This document shows positions 32,870-42,321 of a DNA stretch of 64,000 bases, piece by piece. This stretch comes from Palaemon carinicauda. Lineage: Eukaryota > Arthropoda > Malacostraca > Decapoda > Palaemonidae. A program made the translations under genes and the position numbers. The notes beneath the pieces are model-generated. The model was not told the DNA's origin. It made no database searches and saw only the letters and a program-made list of their open reading frames with translations. The stretch lies in contig NC_090728.1 of assembly GCF_036898095.1 (NCBI RefSeq), positions 83,882,391 to 83,946,390 on the forward strand. Reading direction: 5' to 3'. How positions within the stretch are numbered: position 1 is the stretch's first letter; every line of letters begins with the position of its first letter.

Positions 32870-33034
32870 TATTGGATGTCAAGGTAGGACAAGAGACACA
32901 CGATGGTGGAGACATGTAGTTTAATGCGTCCTCAGATACAGACTCACCCGGTTGCTCTCTGCAACCGGCACAGTGCCACTCACTTGGCGCCTGCCCGCCA
33001 TGGGAAAACATATCTTACTGCAGGTACTCCATCA
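32870..33034 (-). repeat. Gypsy-A 3' LTR
   Basis: 165 bases, identical to 37649-37813. On the minus strand it starts TGATGG and ends CCAATA, so it lacks the usual CA end. Confidence 0.9.
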
Positions 33035-33266
33035 TCCCCCCCCCCCGAGATTAGTACATGGGTATACATGGAGAGGCAATGATAAAAAATAATGCATGGA
33101 TATACATGGATTAAATTGGGTGCATGTGCAAGAATAGGAAGACAGGTGCATAGCTGTCAGGAATGCAAAACACAATGTGCGGGTAATACATGTTCATAGA
33201 ATAATATGAAAAACAAAGGCAATAAAAGAAAAAAATGTATGCAGGTGCCGCTGTAATGTACGATGA

Positions 33267-36200
33267 TCACATGTAGTCATCCATCCACGCAGGCCTTCTA
33301 GTGCACCGTGATGGGCGTGGCTTCCGTGCTGCATGTGGGCTGGGCGTAGGGTGACTGCCTGGTAGCTGCTCGGGCGTGGGCGTGGCTGGATGCGTAGCGG
33401 GTGTGGCCTTCCTAGGCTGGGGCCCCGATGATGTGAGACGCAGGTGCTTCCTGTTACGGAGGGAGAGGCGCCCGCTGCCGTCTAGCTTGACTAGGTACTG
33501 TCGGTATGAGAGCGTTTCCGCCACGGTACCGGTGCGGTCCCACAGCTTAGTGGCCTGATTTTGCACTCGTACTTGGGATCCCGGGTTGATGGCTGGAAGC
33601 TTTCTGGACGGTCCAGTCCTGGTGAGGGCGGCACCACTGTCAGCCATCTGACGTTCTCTCTGCCGTAAGGTTGCCCCCCAGTGTTTGTCTACCGTGAGGT
33701 GCCAGCGAGCCGTAGGTACGCCATCTCGGAGCTGCCTGCCCGCTGCCATCTGGGCGGGTGACTTGTTTATTCCGCGGAGGGGGGTGTTGAGGTACTGCAG
33801 GATAGCCATAGAGGACTTGTCCGTGTCAAGGGTGCCGCTGCTGCCCGTGTTCGCCATTATTATCCGCTTCCCGATCTTGACTGCGGCCTCTGCCCTGCCA
33901 TTGGACTGCGGGTACTGGGCGGATGATAGACGCACAGACACGCCCCATAACTTGAAAAATTCCCCCATTTCCTCACTTGCCAGATTGGTGCCACCGTCCG
34001 TGGAAATTTGCTCCGGGGCCCCCCATCTGGCGAAGTAGCGACGTAGCTGAGTCTTGATGTGGGAGGAGGAGGTTCCGTGGGGGAAGTGGGCCAGCTCCAG
34101 CCACCCTGTGAGCCTGTCTGCGTAGGCCATGTACGAGTGTCCGTCGTGCTGGAACATATCTGCAACCGTCATCTGGAAGGGGTACTCTGGGGGCGGCGTG
34201 ATAATGAGTTCCTCCGCGGCCTGAGATGGTGCGTGTACATCGCATTCTTCACACGAGGATCGGTGATACTGCAGGTCCCCCTCGAGTCCAGGCCAGTACA
34301 CCGTCTGGCGCGCTCGTCGTTGCATCGAGTCCAGGCCTTGGTGCCCCGCGTGTAGGTTGGCAGCCACCTGCTGACGGAGAGGCTCCGGGATAACTAGGCG
34401 AACGTTGCCCTGTTCGAACGTATATGTCACCAAGTCTTGGATAACGGCCAGCCTCTCCCTGACACTGTAAAAGGGCCGAAGGCACGCAATTTCCTGGGAC
34501 TTCCTATCGGCCCAGTCCCCGGCCAGGATCCTGGCCATGAGCAGCTGGTACACGGGGTCGATGGCCGCGGCGTGCCTAACTCTCGCCTCGTCCACGACAC
34601 AGCTGTCGTGCTCCACTGCTGCCACGACGGCGGCCGCCATGGTGTCGGTGAGGTCTTCGTCGAGGTCCATGTCGTAGGCGCTGGGATCGGCTTTTAAGGC
34701 GGGGTATCTGGACAGGAAGTCCGCCGCGCTGTTACGCTTCCCTGGCAGGTACTTGACCCTGAATCGGTACTGCAGAGTTCTCTCCTTCAGCCTGAAAAGG
34801 CGGGGGTTCGAGATTTCCGTAAGGGCACGATCCCCCAGTAACTTGGTTAACGGGCGGTGGTCCGTCACAACGGTGAGGTTGGGGCACCCCAGCAAGAACA
34901 GCCTCGCCTTCTGGAGACACCAGGCTACCGCAAGGGCCTCCCCTTCCACGGCAGCGTAGCCAGCTTCAGCGGCGGTGAGATGGCGGCTGCCGCATAGTGC
35001 CAGGCGCCACCCACCCGTGCAGCACAAGGGCGTATTGGCGGAGCTGCATGAGCAGTACTGTTGAAGGATTACAAACCCTATGCCTTCTTTACTCCAGTCG
35101 GTGATCGCTGCTGTGGGGCGGCTCCTGTCGTAGTAGGCCAGTCCCTCCTTCGCTAGTTGGCATATCATGTCTTGGGGGTGATGAAATTTGGTGCGGAGTG
35201 CCTCGTCCCAGTACACTGCCTTCCCCGTTGGTTTTTTGAGGAGCTCCCTGAACGGGTTCATGATAGGGGCTGTTGCGAGGAATGGCGCCAGCTGGTTGAC
35301 AAATCCGTACCAAGCCCTTATGTCGGTGATAGAGGGCTGACGTGGCATCGGGAAGTTCTTGATGGCCGCCAAACGTTCCTCTGTTGGCTTGTAGGCCTCC
35401 CAGCCCAGGTTGAAGCCCACGAAGTCTACTTCCCTTCTGGCGAATTGGAATTTCTCCGGCTTAAGCGTGATACCCTTGGCTGCGCATGTTTCGAGGAAGT
35501 CGTAGGCATGCCAGAAGGCCCCTTCGATGTTGTCGTCGTAGAGTAAGGTGTCGTCCACGCACTTGTATTTCCTCTGGATATCCTGGATGGCGTCGTCAAA
35601 CCGTCTGGTATACGCATCGCCAGCAGAGCAGTGCCCCATGGGTGTACGACGGTAACGAAACCTTCCCCAGGGGGTAATAAATGTGGTTAGATCGCGGCTT
35701 TCTTCGTCTAACTCCACCTGGTGGTATCCCCAGTACGCGTCCGCCACGGTCTTGAACGTGTGCTTAGGAACCCCGGACACCATGTCGAATGGGGCGGGGG
35801 TGTGATGTGTCCCCCGTAGGCAAGATGCGTTGAGGCGCTGATAGTCGACTGTACGGCGTGGCTGTCCTGATTTCTTGGCGACGACCACCATACGGGCGCA
35901 CCATTCGGTTGGCTGCCCAGCGGGTACCGGTTCTATGACGCCACGGGCGGCATCTTCTTCGAGCTGGGCCTTCACTTCCTCTTCCCAGTGTTTCGGCACT
36001 GATGCTGAGGTATGGCATGCGTAAGGCGTAGTTCCTGGGAGCAGGTGGATACGGTGCGGTTTCCCCTGCATCACTGGTAGTGGTTTCCTGGCTGTGTTGA
36101 ATGTCGTCGTAGCGAAATGTTGCAGGAGCCAGGCTTCCAACCTGGCCGCATGTTCCTCCTGGGGCGGCATGGGCACCTCGGCAGGTCGGGGTGGTACCTG

Positions 36201-37610
36201 GGCGGCCCGCCTGGCTGTGGCATCGAACAGGCTCACGTGTGCCACCGCGGGGGAGGGATAGGGGAACTCCTTGGGTATCAGCGTTAAATCCTTGCAAGCG
36301 TTCAACGACAGAAAGAGGTGCTTTGCCGACTGCACGAAGTACACGTCCTGCTCCGTGGTGCGACCTTGCAGGGTGACGTGGCACACGGCAGATCCAAGGC
36401 ACTTCAGGGGAAGGTTTGCCACATCCCGCAAACCGGCCCGGGGTGTAAGAGCTGCTGGGTGGACTTGGAGGTGCGATAGCAAGGAGGGCCCAGCCACACA
36501 TACCTGTGCCCCAGTGTCCGCCACGGCGGTGACTGGCACTCGTACTCCTGTATCGTTGTGCACGACTGTCACCTCCACTACTGGGTGGCGGGTGAGGTTG
36601 GCGCCTGCAACAAGCACAGCACTAGACGTAGCACTAGACACATCTGTCGGGGATCCTGCCGATTTTGCCTGTGACTTCCTGCAGCATCTGTGATAGTGGC
36701 CCTGCTTGTGGCACCCGTTGCATAAGACGGATTTAGCGGGGCATGAAGCTCTACCAGAGGCATGGCGCCCACCGCAGTTCCCGCAGGAAGGGGGTGGGGG
36801 ACCCCTGCCTGTGCCAGCGACGGTTGCACTCGGATGATCTGCCTCGGGTGTTTCGCTGCCAGCTGCACAAGCAGATTCCCTCCAGTTGCATTGGCGAGCA
36901 GCGGCGTCGACGCGGGCCGCCTCGTAGGCACAGCACTTGGCCCTAAGGGCACTAACACTATTGATGTCATTGCTACACTGGTATACATGGCGGCGCATAG
37001 CCTCATCGCTTAGGCCCACCATTAACTTGGGTAATAACATATATTCAGCCAGATTACACTGACACTGAGGGCACTGGAAATTGCAATCGGTGGCCTTCTG
37101 AGAACACTTTAAAAAGTAATCACTGACACTTTCTCCTGGGTCTTGTACCGCGTTAAAAAACTCCGACCATAACACAGCACGGTTTGTAGAACGCAACACA
37201 ATATCGCGAATAAAGTCCATGGCTTCCGTAGCGGTGAGGTTGCCCCATTCCTGTGATGTGAATCTGGCGTCCAGCGCCCATTGCAGAGGGGGTGTGCAGT
37301 ATAGCCTGATGTGGTGGACGACCTCGTGGGGCGGTAGTCTGCACAGTTCGATCCAGCATTTCATCGACCTCCTCCAGGACCTGAATGCGGCGGGCTTCAG
37401 CTCAATTTCGCACTTCTCCGGGGCTGCAGACGCGGGGACACGAGGTGCAGGGGTAGCATGTGTCGCAAGCCGGTCACGGAGAGCGTTGATCATATGTTGC
37501 TGTGCCGCCATGGCTTGCCTGGCTTCTTGCAGGGCAGGGACAAGCCCACGGGGGACGACGGGGCGTGCGGCCCTTGGGGTGGACTGCATTGAGCGGCGCT
37601 GGAAGGGCAT
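33267..37610 (-). CDS. Gypsy-A Gag-Pol polyprotein
   Basis: A single 1447-residue frame. The Gag part holds two zinc-knuckle-like motifs at about 275-312 (CGNCGGRHASGRASC, CNGCHKQGHYHRCC). The aspartic protease follows with AVADTGAQVCVAG (about 366). The RT has VDYQRLNASCL and the catalytic CVDDTLLYDD (about 686), with Cys where most Gypsy RTs have Tyr or Phe. RNase H has ITDWSKEG (about 838) and TDHRPL (about 916). The integrase has the HHCC finger (HAGHQG to CEECD, about 1085-1120) and TDGGTNLAS (about 1203). The PR-RT-RH-IN order makes it Ty3/Gypsy. No env-like frame. It appears intact. Confidence 0.95.
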   Translation of the reverse strand: MPFQRRSMQSTPRAARPVVPRGLVPALQEARQAMAAQQHMINALRDRLATHATPAPRVPASAAPEKCEIELKPAAFRSWRRSMKCWIELCRLPPHEVVHHIRLYCTPPLQWALDARFTSQEWGNLTATEAMDFIRDIVLRSTNRAVLWSEFFNAVQDPGESVSDYFLKCSQKATDCNFQCPQCQCNLAEYMLLPKLMVGLSDEAMRRHVYQCSNDINSVSALRAKCCAYEAARVDAAARQCNWRESACAAGSETPEADHPSATVAGTGRGPPPPSCGNCGGRHASGRASCPAKSVLCNGCHKQGHYHRCCRKSQAKSAGSPTDVSSATSSAVLVAGANLTRHPVVEVTVVHNDTGVRVPVTAVADTGAQVCVAGPSLLSHLQVHPAALTPRAGLRDVANLPLKCLGSAVCHVTLQGRTTEQDVYFVQSAKHLFLSLNACKDLTLIPKEFPYPSPAVAHVSLFDATARRAAQVPPRPAEVPMPPQEEHAARLEAWLLQHFATTTFNTARKPLPVMQGKPHRIHLLPGTTPYACHTSASVPKHWEEEVKAQLEEDAARGVIEPVPAGQPTEWCARMVVVAKKSGQPRRTVDYQRLNASCLRGTHHTPAPFDMVSGVPKHTFKTVADAYWGYHQVELDEESRDLTTFITPWGRFRYRRTPMGHCSAGDAYTRRFDDAIQDIQRKYKCVDDTLLYDDNIEGAFWHAYDFLETCAAKGITLKPEKFQFARREVDFVGFNLGWEAYKPTEERLAAIKNFPMPRQPSITDIRAWYGFVNQLAPFLATAPIMNPFRELLKKPTGKAVYWDEALRTKFHHPQDMICQLAKEGLAYYDRSRPTAAITDWSKEGIGFVILQQYCSCSSANTPLCCTGGWRLALCGSRHLTAAEAGYAAVEGEALAVAWCLQKARLFLLGCPNLTVVTDHRPLTKLLGDRALTEISNPRLFRLKERTLQYRFRVKYLPGKRNSAADFLSRYPALKADPSAYDMDLDEDLTDTMAAAVVAAVEHDSCVVDEARVRHAAAIDPVYQLLMARILAGDWADRKSQEIACLRPFYSVRERLAVIQDLVTYTFEQGNVRLVIPEPLRQQVAANLHAGHQGLDSMQRRARQTVYWPGLEGDLQYHRSSCEECDVHAPSQAAEELIITPPPEYPFQMTVADMFQHDGHSYMAYADRLTGWLELAHFPHGTSSSHIKTQLRRYFARWGAPEQISTDGGTNLASEEMGEFFKLWGVSVRLSSAQYPQSNGRAEAAVKIGKRIIMANTGSSGTLDTDKSSMAILQYLNTPLRGINKSPAQMAAGRQLRDGVPTARWHLTVDKHWGATLRQRERQMADSGAALTRTGPSRKLPAINPGSQVRVQNQATKLWDRTGTVAETLSYRQYLVKLDGSGRLSLRNRKHLRLTSSGPQPRKATPATHPATPTPEQLPGSHPTPSPHAARKPRPSRCTRRPAWMDDYM

Positions 37611-37648
37611 GGCGAGGGTCGCGTTTGTCCTTGATAATCACTGCGCCA

Positions 37649-37813
37649 TATTGGATGTCAAGGTAGGACAAGAGACACACGATGGTGGAGACATGTAGTT
37701 TAATGCGTCCTCAGATACAGACTCACCCGGTTGCTCTCTGCAACCGGCACAGTGCCACTCACTTGGCGCCTGCCCGCCATGGGAAAACATATCTTACTGC
37801 AGGTACTCCATCA
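37649..37813 (-). repeat. Gypsy-A 5' LTR
   Basis: Identical to 32870-33034. On the minus strand it is followed by TGGCGCAGTG, a probable tRNA primer-binding site. Confidence 0.9.
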
Positions 37814-38395
37814 ACTTTCAAAATTTTAGGTGTGATTCTCGACAGTAAATTTACTTTTCAGAAACATATAAGGTCTGTGTCTTCTTCAATTGCACAAAAA
37901 ATAGGCTTATTAAGAAAGTCTTTCAAGATTTTCGGTGATCAATCTATTCTGAAGAAGTGTTTTAATTCTTTCATTCTACCTTGTTTTGAGTATTGTTCTC
38001 ATGTCTGGTCTTCAGCTGCTGATTCTCATCTTAATTTGTTGGACAGAAACTTACGGTCTATCAAATTTCTTATTCCTGATCTAGATATTAATTTCTGGCA
38101 CCGTCGTTCAATTAGTTCATTATGCATGTTGCATAAGATTTTTCATAACTCTGACCATCCTTTACATTCAGATCTCCCTGGACAATTCTATCCTGTTCGT
38201 AATACTAGGCAGGCAGTTAATTCTAATAGCCAGGCCTTCTCCATCATGAGGCTCAATACTACGCAGTACTCTAGAAGTTTTATTCCAGCTGTTACCAAGT
38301 TGTGGAATGATCTTCCTAATCGGGTGGTTGAATCAGTAGAACTTCAAAAGTTCAAAGTTGGAGCAAATGCTTTTTTGTTGACCAGGCGGACATGA
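37814..38395 (+). pseudogene. LINE reverse transcriptase, C-terminal part
   Basis: It resumes as TFKILGVILDSKFTFQKHIR, then CFEYCSHVWSSAADSHLNLL and LWNDLPNRVVE, and stops at 38395. This is the thumb and C-terminal region typical of jockey-like LINEs. It continues the frame broken at 32869 but one base out of register once Gypsy-A and one target copy are removed. Confidence 0.85.
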
Positions 38396-38519
38396 GTCTT
38401 TTTATAGTTTATTTATGACATATTTGTTTTTGATGTTTTTAATAGTTTATATATGACATGTGTTTTGACGTTGTTACTTATTTTAGAATGATTTATTGTT
38501 AATTTGTTCTCTTCATTTA

Positions 38520-38615
38520 TTTATTTCCTTATTTCCTTTCCTCACTGGGCTATTTTTCCCTGTTGGAGCCCCTGGGCTTATAGCATCTTGCTTTTCCATC
38601 TAGGGTTGTAGCTTG

Positions 38616-38647
<32 letters not shown>

Positions 38648-38650
38648 TAT
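38520..38650 (+). repeat. LINE 3' tail with (AAT)n
   Basis: The stretch containing tttcctcactgggctat and agggttgtagcttgga, ended by (AAT)n, is the segment shared with the dispersed repeats at 498-560 and 12846-12980 (both inverted). Confidence 0.85.
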
Positions 38651-38884
38651 GCATTTATGGAAATGTTTGAACGTTAATTAAAAGTGTAGTAGCGTATGTT
38701 ATGAAGGATTTGATCATGTATTAATTGCCCCAAAGATATGATGTGATTTTCTTACTTTCGTATTACAGCAGGATCCAATCTTTTAAGAATGATACACATT
38801 TGTTATATTCATAATTTTTATACAAGAGTTTATTTACGATGATGCCAGTCACGATTCACGAGTCACCCAGAACAAAAGATTGTA

Positions 38885-39244
38885 AGGGTTGCTGAAATCA
38901 GTATCACATGAGGATGGACTCAAGATAAATAGAAGAAAGACAAAGACGATGAGAGGAGAATATGCAATGGAAGATGAAATATGATTGGAATGAGAAAGGA
39001 TTGAGGTGGAATCAATTAAATATCTAGGAACTATGATGTTTAATACAGGGTCTTTAGAATTTGAGTTTAATGAAAGATAGAAAAAACAAATCAGATAATG
39101 GCTAGGTTAAGTAAATTTTGGAACTCAAATTGACTGAAATTACATATAAAAATCAGGATATATATCAGTCTAGTGAGATGGGTGTTGCTATATGGACATG
39201 AGTCGTGGTATGACTATGAAACAATATACAACAGATTTTGTATA
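38885..39244 (+). pseudogene. LINE-2 relic, left half
   Basis: The plus strand reads GLKINRRKTKTM and, after a stop, ESIKYLGTMM, then a stretch ending LLYGHESW, the C-terminal RT region of LINEs of the endonuclease-RT type. Several stops. It continues at 48752-49110 beyond the TIR element inserted at TA 39243-39244. Confidence 0.65.
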
Positions 39245-39668
39245 CAGTGAACCCTCGTTTATCGCGGTAGATAGGTTCCAGACGCGGCCGCGATAGGTGA
39301 AAATCCGCGAAGTAGTGACACCATATTTACCTCTTTATTCAACATGTATATTCAGACTTTTAAAACCTTCCCTTGTACGTAGTACTGTTAACAAACTACC
39401 CTTTAATGTACAGAACACTTAATGCATGTACTACAGTACCCTAAACTAAAACAGGCACAAATATTAAAGGCAATTTTATATCATGCGTTTCCTAAACACG
39501 CTAAAAAGCACGATAAAAAATGGCAACCAATGTTTTGTTTACATTTATCTCTGATCATAATGAAGAAACAAACTGGAGGTAGAGCTTTGCTTATTACCCA
39601 GACATATTTCCCATACTTTTCCCTTAGAACTACATCACATCTTCCTACTTTAGATATATATATATATA

Positions 39669-40022
39669 TTTGGGCTCAAGCCATGGCGTCCTGATGGAAG
39701 GTTCCTTTTTGGTAGCTTCCTTGGGTAAATAACTACTAAGATATTCCCAGAGAATTTAACCACAGGTTATCACAGAATTCTAACTTCTGGAGCGAGTATC
39801 CTAAAGGTTTCCCTTTAAGACATCGTATATCAACAGGGGACGCATGTATTAACGCGCCACATAGCTATCTACACCCCGAACAGAGTTAATGCTTCGGTGT
39901 GTAAGGGCTGAGAATAGCTGGGAGCCGTTCCATAGCTAATCTCATTCGTGGCTACTACTGATACTCGAGACGTAAACAAACGGGCGCCATTGCTTAAATG
40001 ACGTCACGTCCGTCTCCATCCT
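39669..40022 (+). repeat. DIRS-3 5' inverted terminal repeat
   Basis: Inverted copy of 48064-48430 with very few differences. It includes ttaacgcgccacatagctat and tgacgtcacgtccgtc. Confidence 0.9.
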
Positions 40023-40091
40023 TTGTTCAGTAGCTCGCCCTACTTAAGACGGATTTTCCCTGTGCTTCACTTATCGCTTTGCATCTACGTA

Positions 40092-40126
40092 ATGTCGCTA
40101 CCTTCAGCCTCGCCTTCTTCTGGAAA
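40092..40126 (+). other. Candidate leader exon of DIRS-3
   Basis: ATG TCG CTA to GGA AA, 35 bases, followed by GTTGAGTACA. The same motif is found in four other DIRS copies, always at phase 2. Joined to the acceptor at 42311-42312 it would read a few codons and stop at TGA 42323, overlapping the Gag ATG (ATGA). Confidence 0.4.
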
Positions 40127-42312
40127 GTTGAGTACAAGGTTCCAGTATTGTTTAGTTAAGCTCTGACCGTAAAGTAAATATTTCTTTCCGAGATAATTGC
40201 TGTTTTGTGGCAGAGCTGTGCCTCAACCGGACCCGCCATTTTATGGCGTCGTTGTTGTTATGCATGCCTTATTTAGTTAGCCACAACAACGCTTCCGGCC
40301 TTATTTACTAATCGATTACATTAGTTTATTTAGTCTTCATAGCTAGGAACTTTTATATCGTGTTTCGACGCTTTTTATCGGTCATCGATTGACCTCATAC
40401 CAGTCGGCTACTATAGCCCCCAGGCCAGAGCGCCTGTATATAAGTGTTCATGCATGATTTTATTAGTGATCCTAGGCTAAGTTATGAAGATAGTGGCATT
40501 ATTTTACAATACTTTCGACCGTGATGCAAGTGTTTTTTCGCCTTCAGGGACCATATAGGGGATAGGTTAGTTAGTGTCCCTTCCTAAGCTAACCTACTTG
40601 TAGGACCCCTATATGCTTCCTTCATCCCCTGCCTTGGCATTCCCTCTGTTTAGCCTTGATTCCCTTTCTGAGTAGAGGGATCAAGTGTCTAATGGAGTAT
40701 TCATCGCCTCTCAGTCCTCCCTAAGGGAATGAACCCCCCTTAGGGTTGCGTCCGAGAGTGAGGTTAGGCTAGCCCTTCCTCTATGGCTAGGAATAGTCTA
40801 TGACTGTCCTGCGATAGCGATATGTCTTCTATCCTTCCTAGTTCGGGGCTCTTAGCCCTGTTCTAGGTTAGGTTTTGGAAGGTTACTCTATCCCCTGCTG
40901 AAACTGTACCCATGCACAGTTTCAGCCTGGCGGCCTTATCTTAGGTTAGGGAGTGTCCTCCCTTTCCCTAGTGGCCGCTCTGGTACAGAACCCCTTCCTT
41001 GGAAGACTCTTCTCTTCTCCCCTCCCCACCTATCTCTTGTATAGCCTAGCCTACACTTAGGTTAGTCTATACCCATCTGTCCCCTGTCCTACAACTCCTC
41101 CTTAGGGTGGAGTGATAGGGCTACCTTGAGCTTCCTTGTGCAGTCCGCTCTGGTACATATACCCTTCATAGTGTCCTATGGGGTTAGCCACTGGATGCGT
41201 TCTGCATGTGGAGGTCTCTCCCCTCTTGGGTGTCCCCTAGCCCTCCCTTGGGCTACCCTAGCTCCCGGTCCTCTGCGACCCTGGCTCCTGGGTGATAGAG
41301 CCTGCCTCTATCATGGGTACACCCTCTCAGGGGGGGATGTCTGGATTCCATGACTGGACTTCTTACATCCCTCCCCCTGTCTCTCTCACTATCCGGGTGC
41401 CGGTCCCTTGCCGCCTCCACTGTCGGCGATACCCGCCTCCTACCTTGGTGACTCTCCCCTACCCTCATGCCGCCAGCCCCCCCCCCGCTTGCCGGGGGAC
41501 TGTCGATCGCCGCCGGCTCCCGCCGACGGCCTTCCTCCTTCCTCCTAGCTTCGCCGTCCGCCTGCCGGTCGGCGACCGGAGTGCCGGCAACCTGGTTCAG
41601 CTATAACCATCCTTATCCCAGTCACCAATCCGGCGTCCTCCGACTGCCGGAGCCGCCGCTCCTCTGCCGGCGTGCCGCCGTTGTGCCGGCGGCCGCCACC
41701 CTGGCTTTACTCTTGACTTACATTTTGTCTGTCCTAATGCCAGAAACTCTGCTGGAGCGGCCTCCGGCGTGCCGGAGGTCTGCCGGAACCTCGCGGAGGC
41801 GTCAAGGATACTTGCACCCCCTTCTCCTAGCTATCACTTGTATACTGATAGCCCTACACTGCAAACAGATAGCCTGTTTACACTCTTTAGATCAGTGCCT
41901 TGGTACTGTTCTATTAGTAATCATGCTGTCTCTTTGCATTCTTCAAAATTCCAGCATGCTGCGTGCATCTTAGCGCGGCTGGTTGCCGGAAGCAGTTACC
42001 CTAAGGGACCTGTTAGCTCCCTAATTTGGGACTGAGTGATCTCAGTCCCAAACTTATCCTTGGTTTTCCATGGAATTCCATTGCCCTGTGGAATTTCAGG
42101 GAATACTATCCTGTGCCTTCGGCCATCTCGGATTATCCAGGGATAAAGCTTGCGGTAGCCAGACGGGCGAGATGCATGGAGTATGTTTCCTTTACTACTT
42201 CAATCTCTATGCATCACACCCTTTCTTTAAGTTAAAATTAATGATTAATCTTAACTTAGCTTAAGAACCATTCTTATGACTCCCCCATACTCATTTTCTC
42301 TTTCTTCCACAG
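40127..42312 (+). other. DIRS-3 leader or intron, TGCCGG-rich
   Basis: No coding frame is supported. TGCCGG/CCGGC hexamers cluster at about 41480-41800 and recur at about 41980, as in DIRS-4. A strong acceptor (ttttctctttcttccacag) ends the stretch at 42312. It is either a long 5' untranslated leader or an intron from the donor-like GT at 40127. Confidence 0.5.
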
Positions 42313-42321
42313 GAGGAGCAG

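Larger units (their letters stand above)
32870..37813 (-). mobile_element. Complete Ty3/Gypsy retrotransposon Gypsy-A
   Basis: The 4944-bp element has 165-bp LTRs (32870-33034 and 37649-37813) that are identical at every base I compared. A 5-bp duplication (ACTTT) flanks it. A polypurine tract (seen on plus as poly-C at 33036-33046) and a primer-binding-like TGGCGCAG next to the 5' LTR are present. One uninterrupted 1447-codon frame fills the interior. Its GC content is clearly higher than the surroundings. Identical LTRs mean a very recent insertion. Confidence 0.95.
30965..38650 (+). mobile_element. 5'-truncated LINE, split by Gypsy-A
   Basis: Endonuclease homology begins at about 30970 without a 5' UTR. 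The coding part runs to 32869, is interrupted by Gypsy-A (32870-37813), resumes at 37814 and stops at 38395. The 3' UTR ends in the shared tail and (AAT)n at 38620-38650. The duplicated ACTTT (32865-32869 and 37814-37818) is the Gypsy target duplication. Removing Gypsy-A still leaves a one-base frame mismatch, so the LINE was already defective. Confidence 0.85.

Noticed and set aside
33267..37610. An endogenous retrovirus with an envelope gene
   Set aside because: No additional frame after the integrase in Gypsy-A or Gypsy-B; both have only Gag-Pol.
34059..37698. Plus-strand frames opposite Gypsy-A, up to 159 codons
   Set aside because: They are antisense shadows of the intact polyprotein, favoured by its high GC content.
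41126..41973. Several Pro/Arg-rich frames of 70-170 codons before the DIRS-3 Gag
   Set aside because: They lie in the GC-rich leader. The corresponding region of DIRS-4 does not keep them open, and no acceptor or start context supports them.
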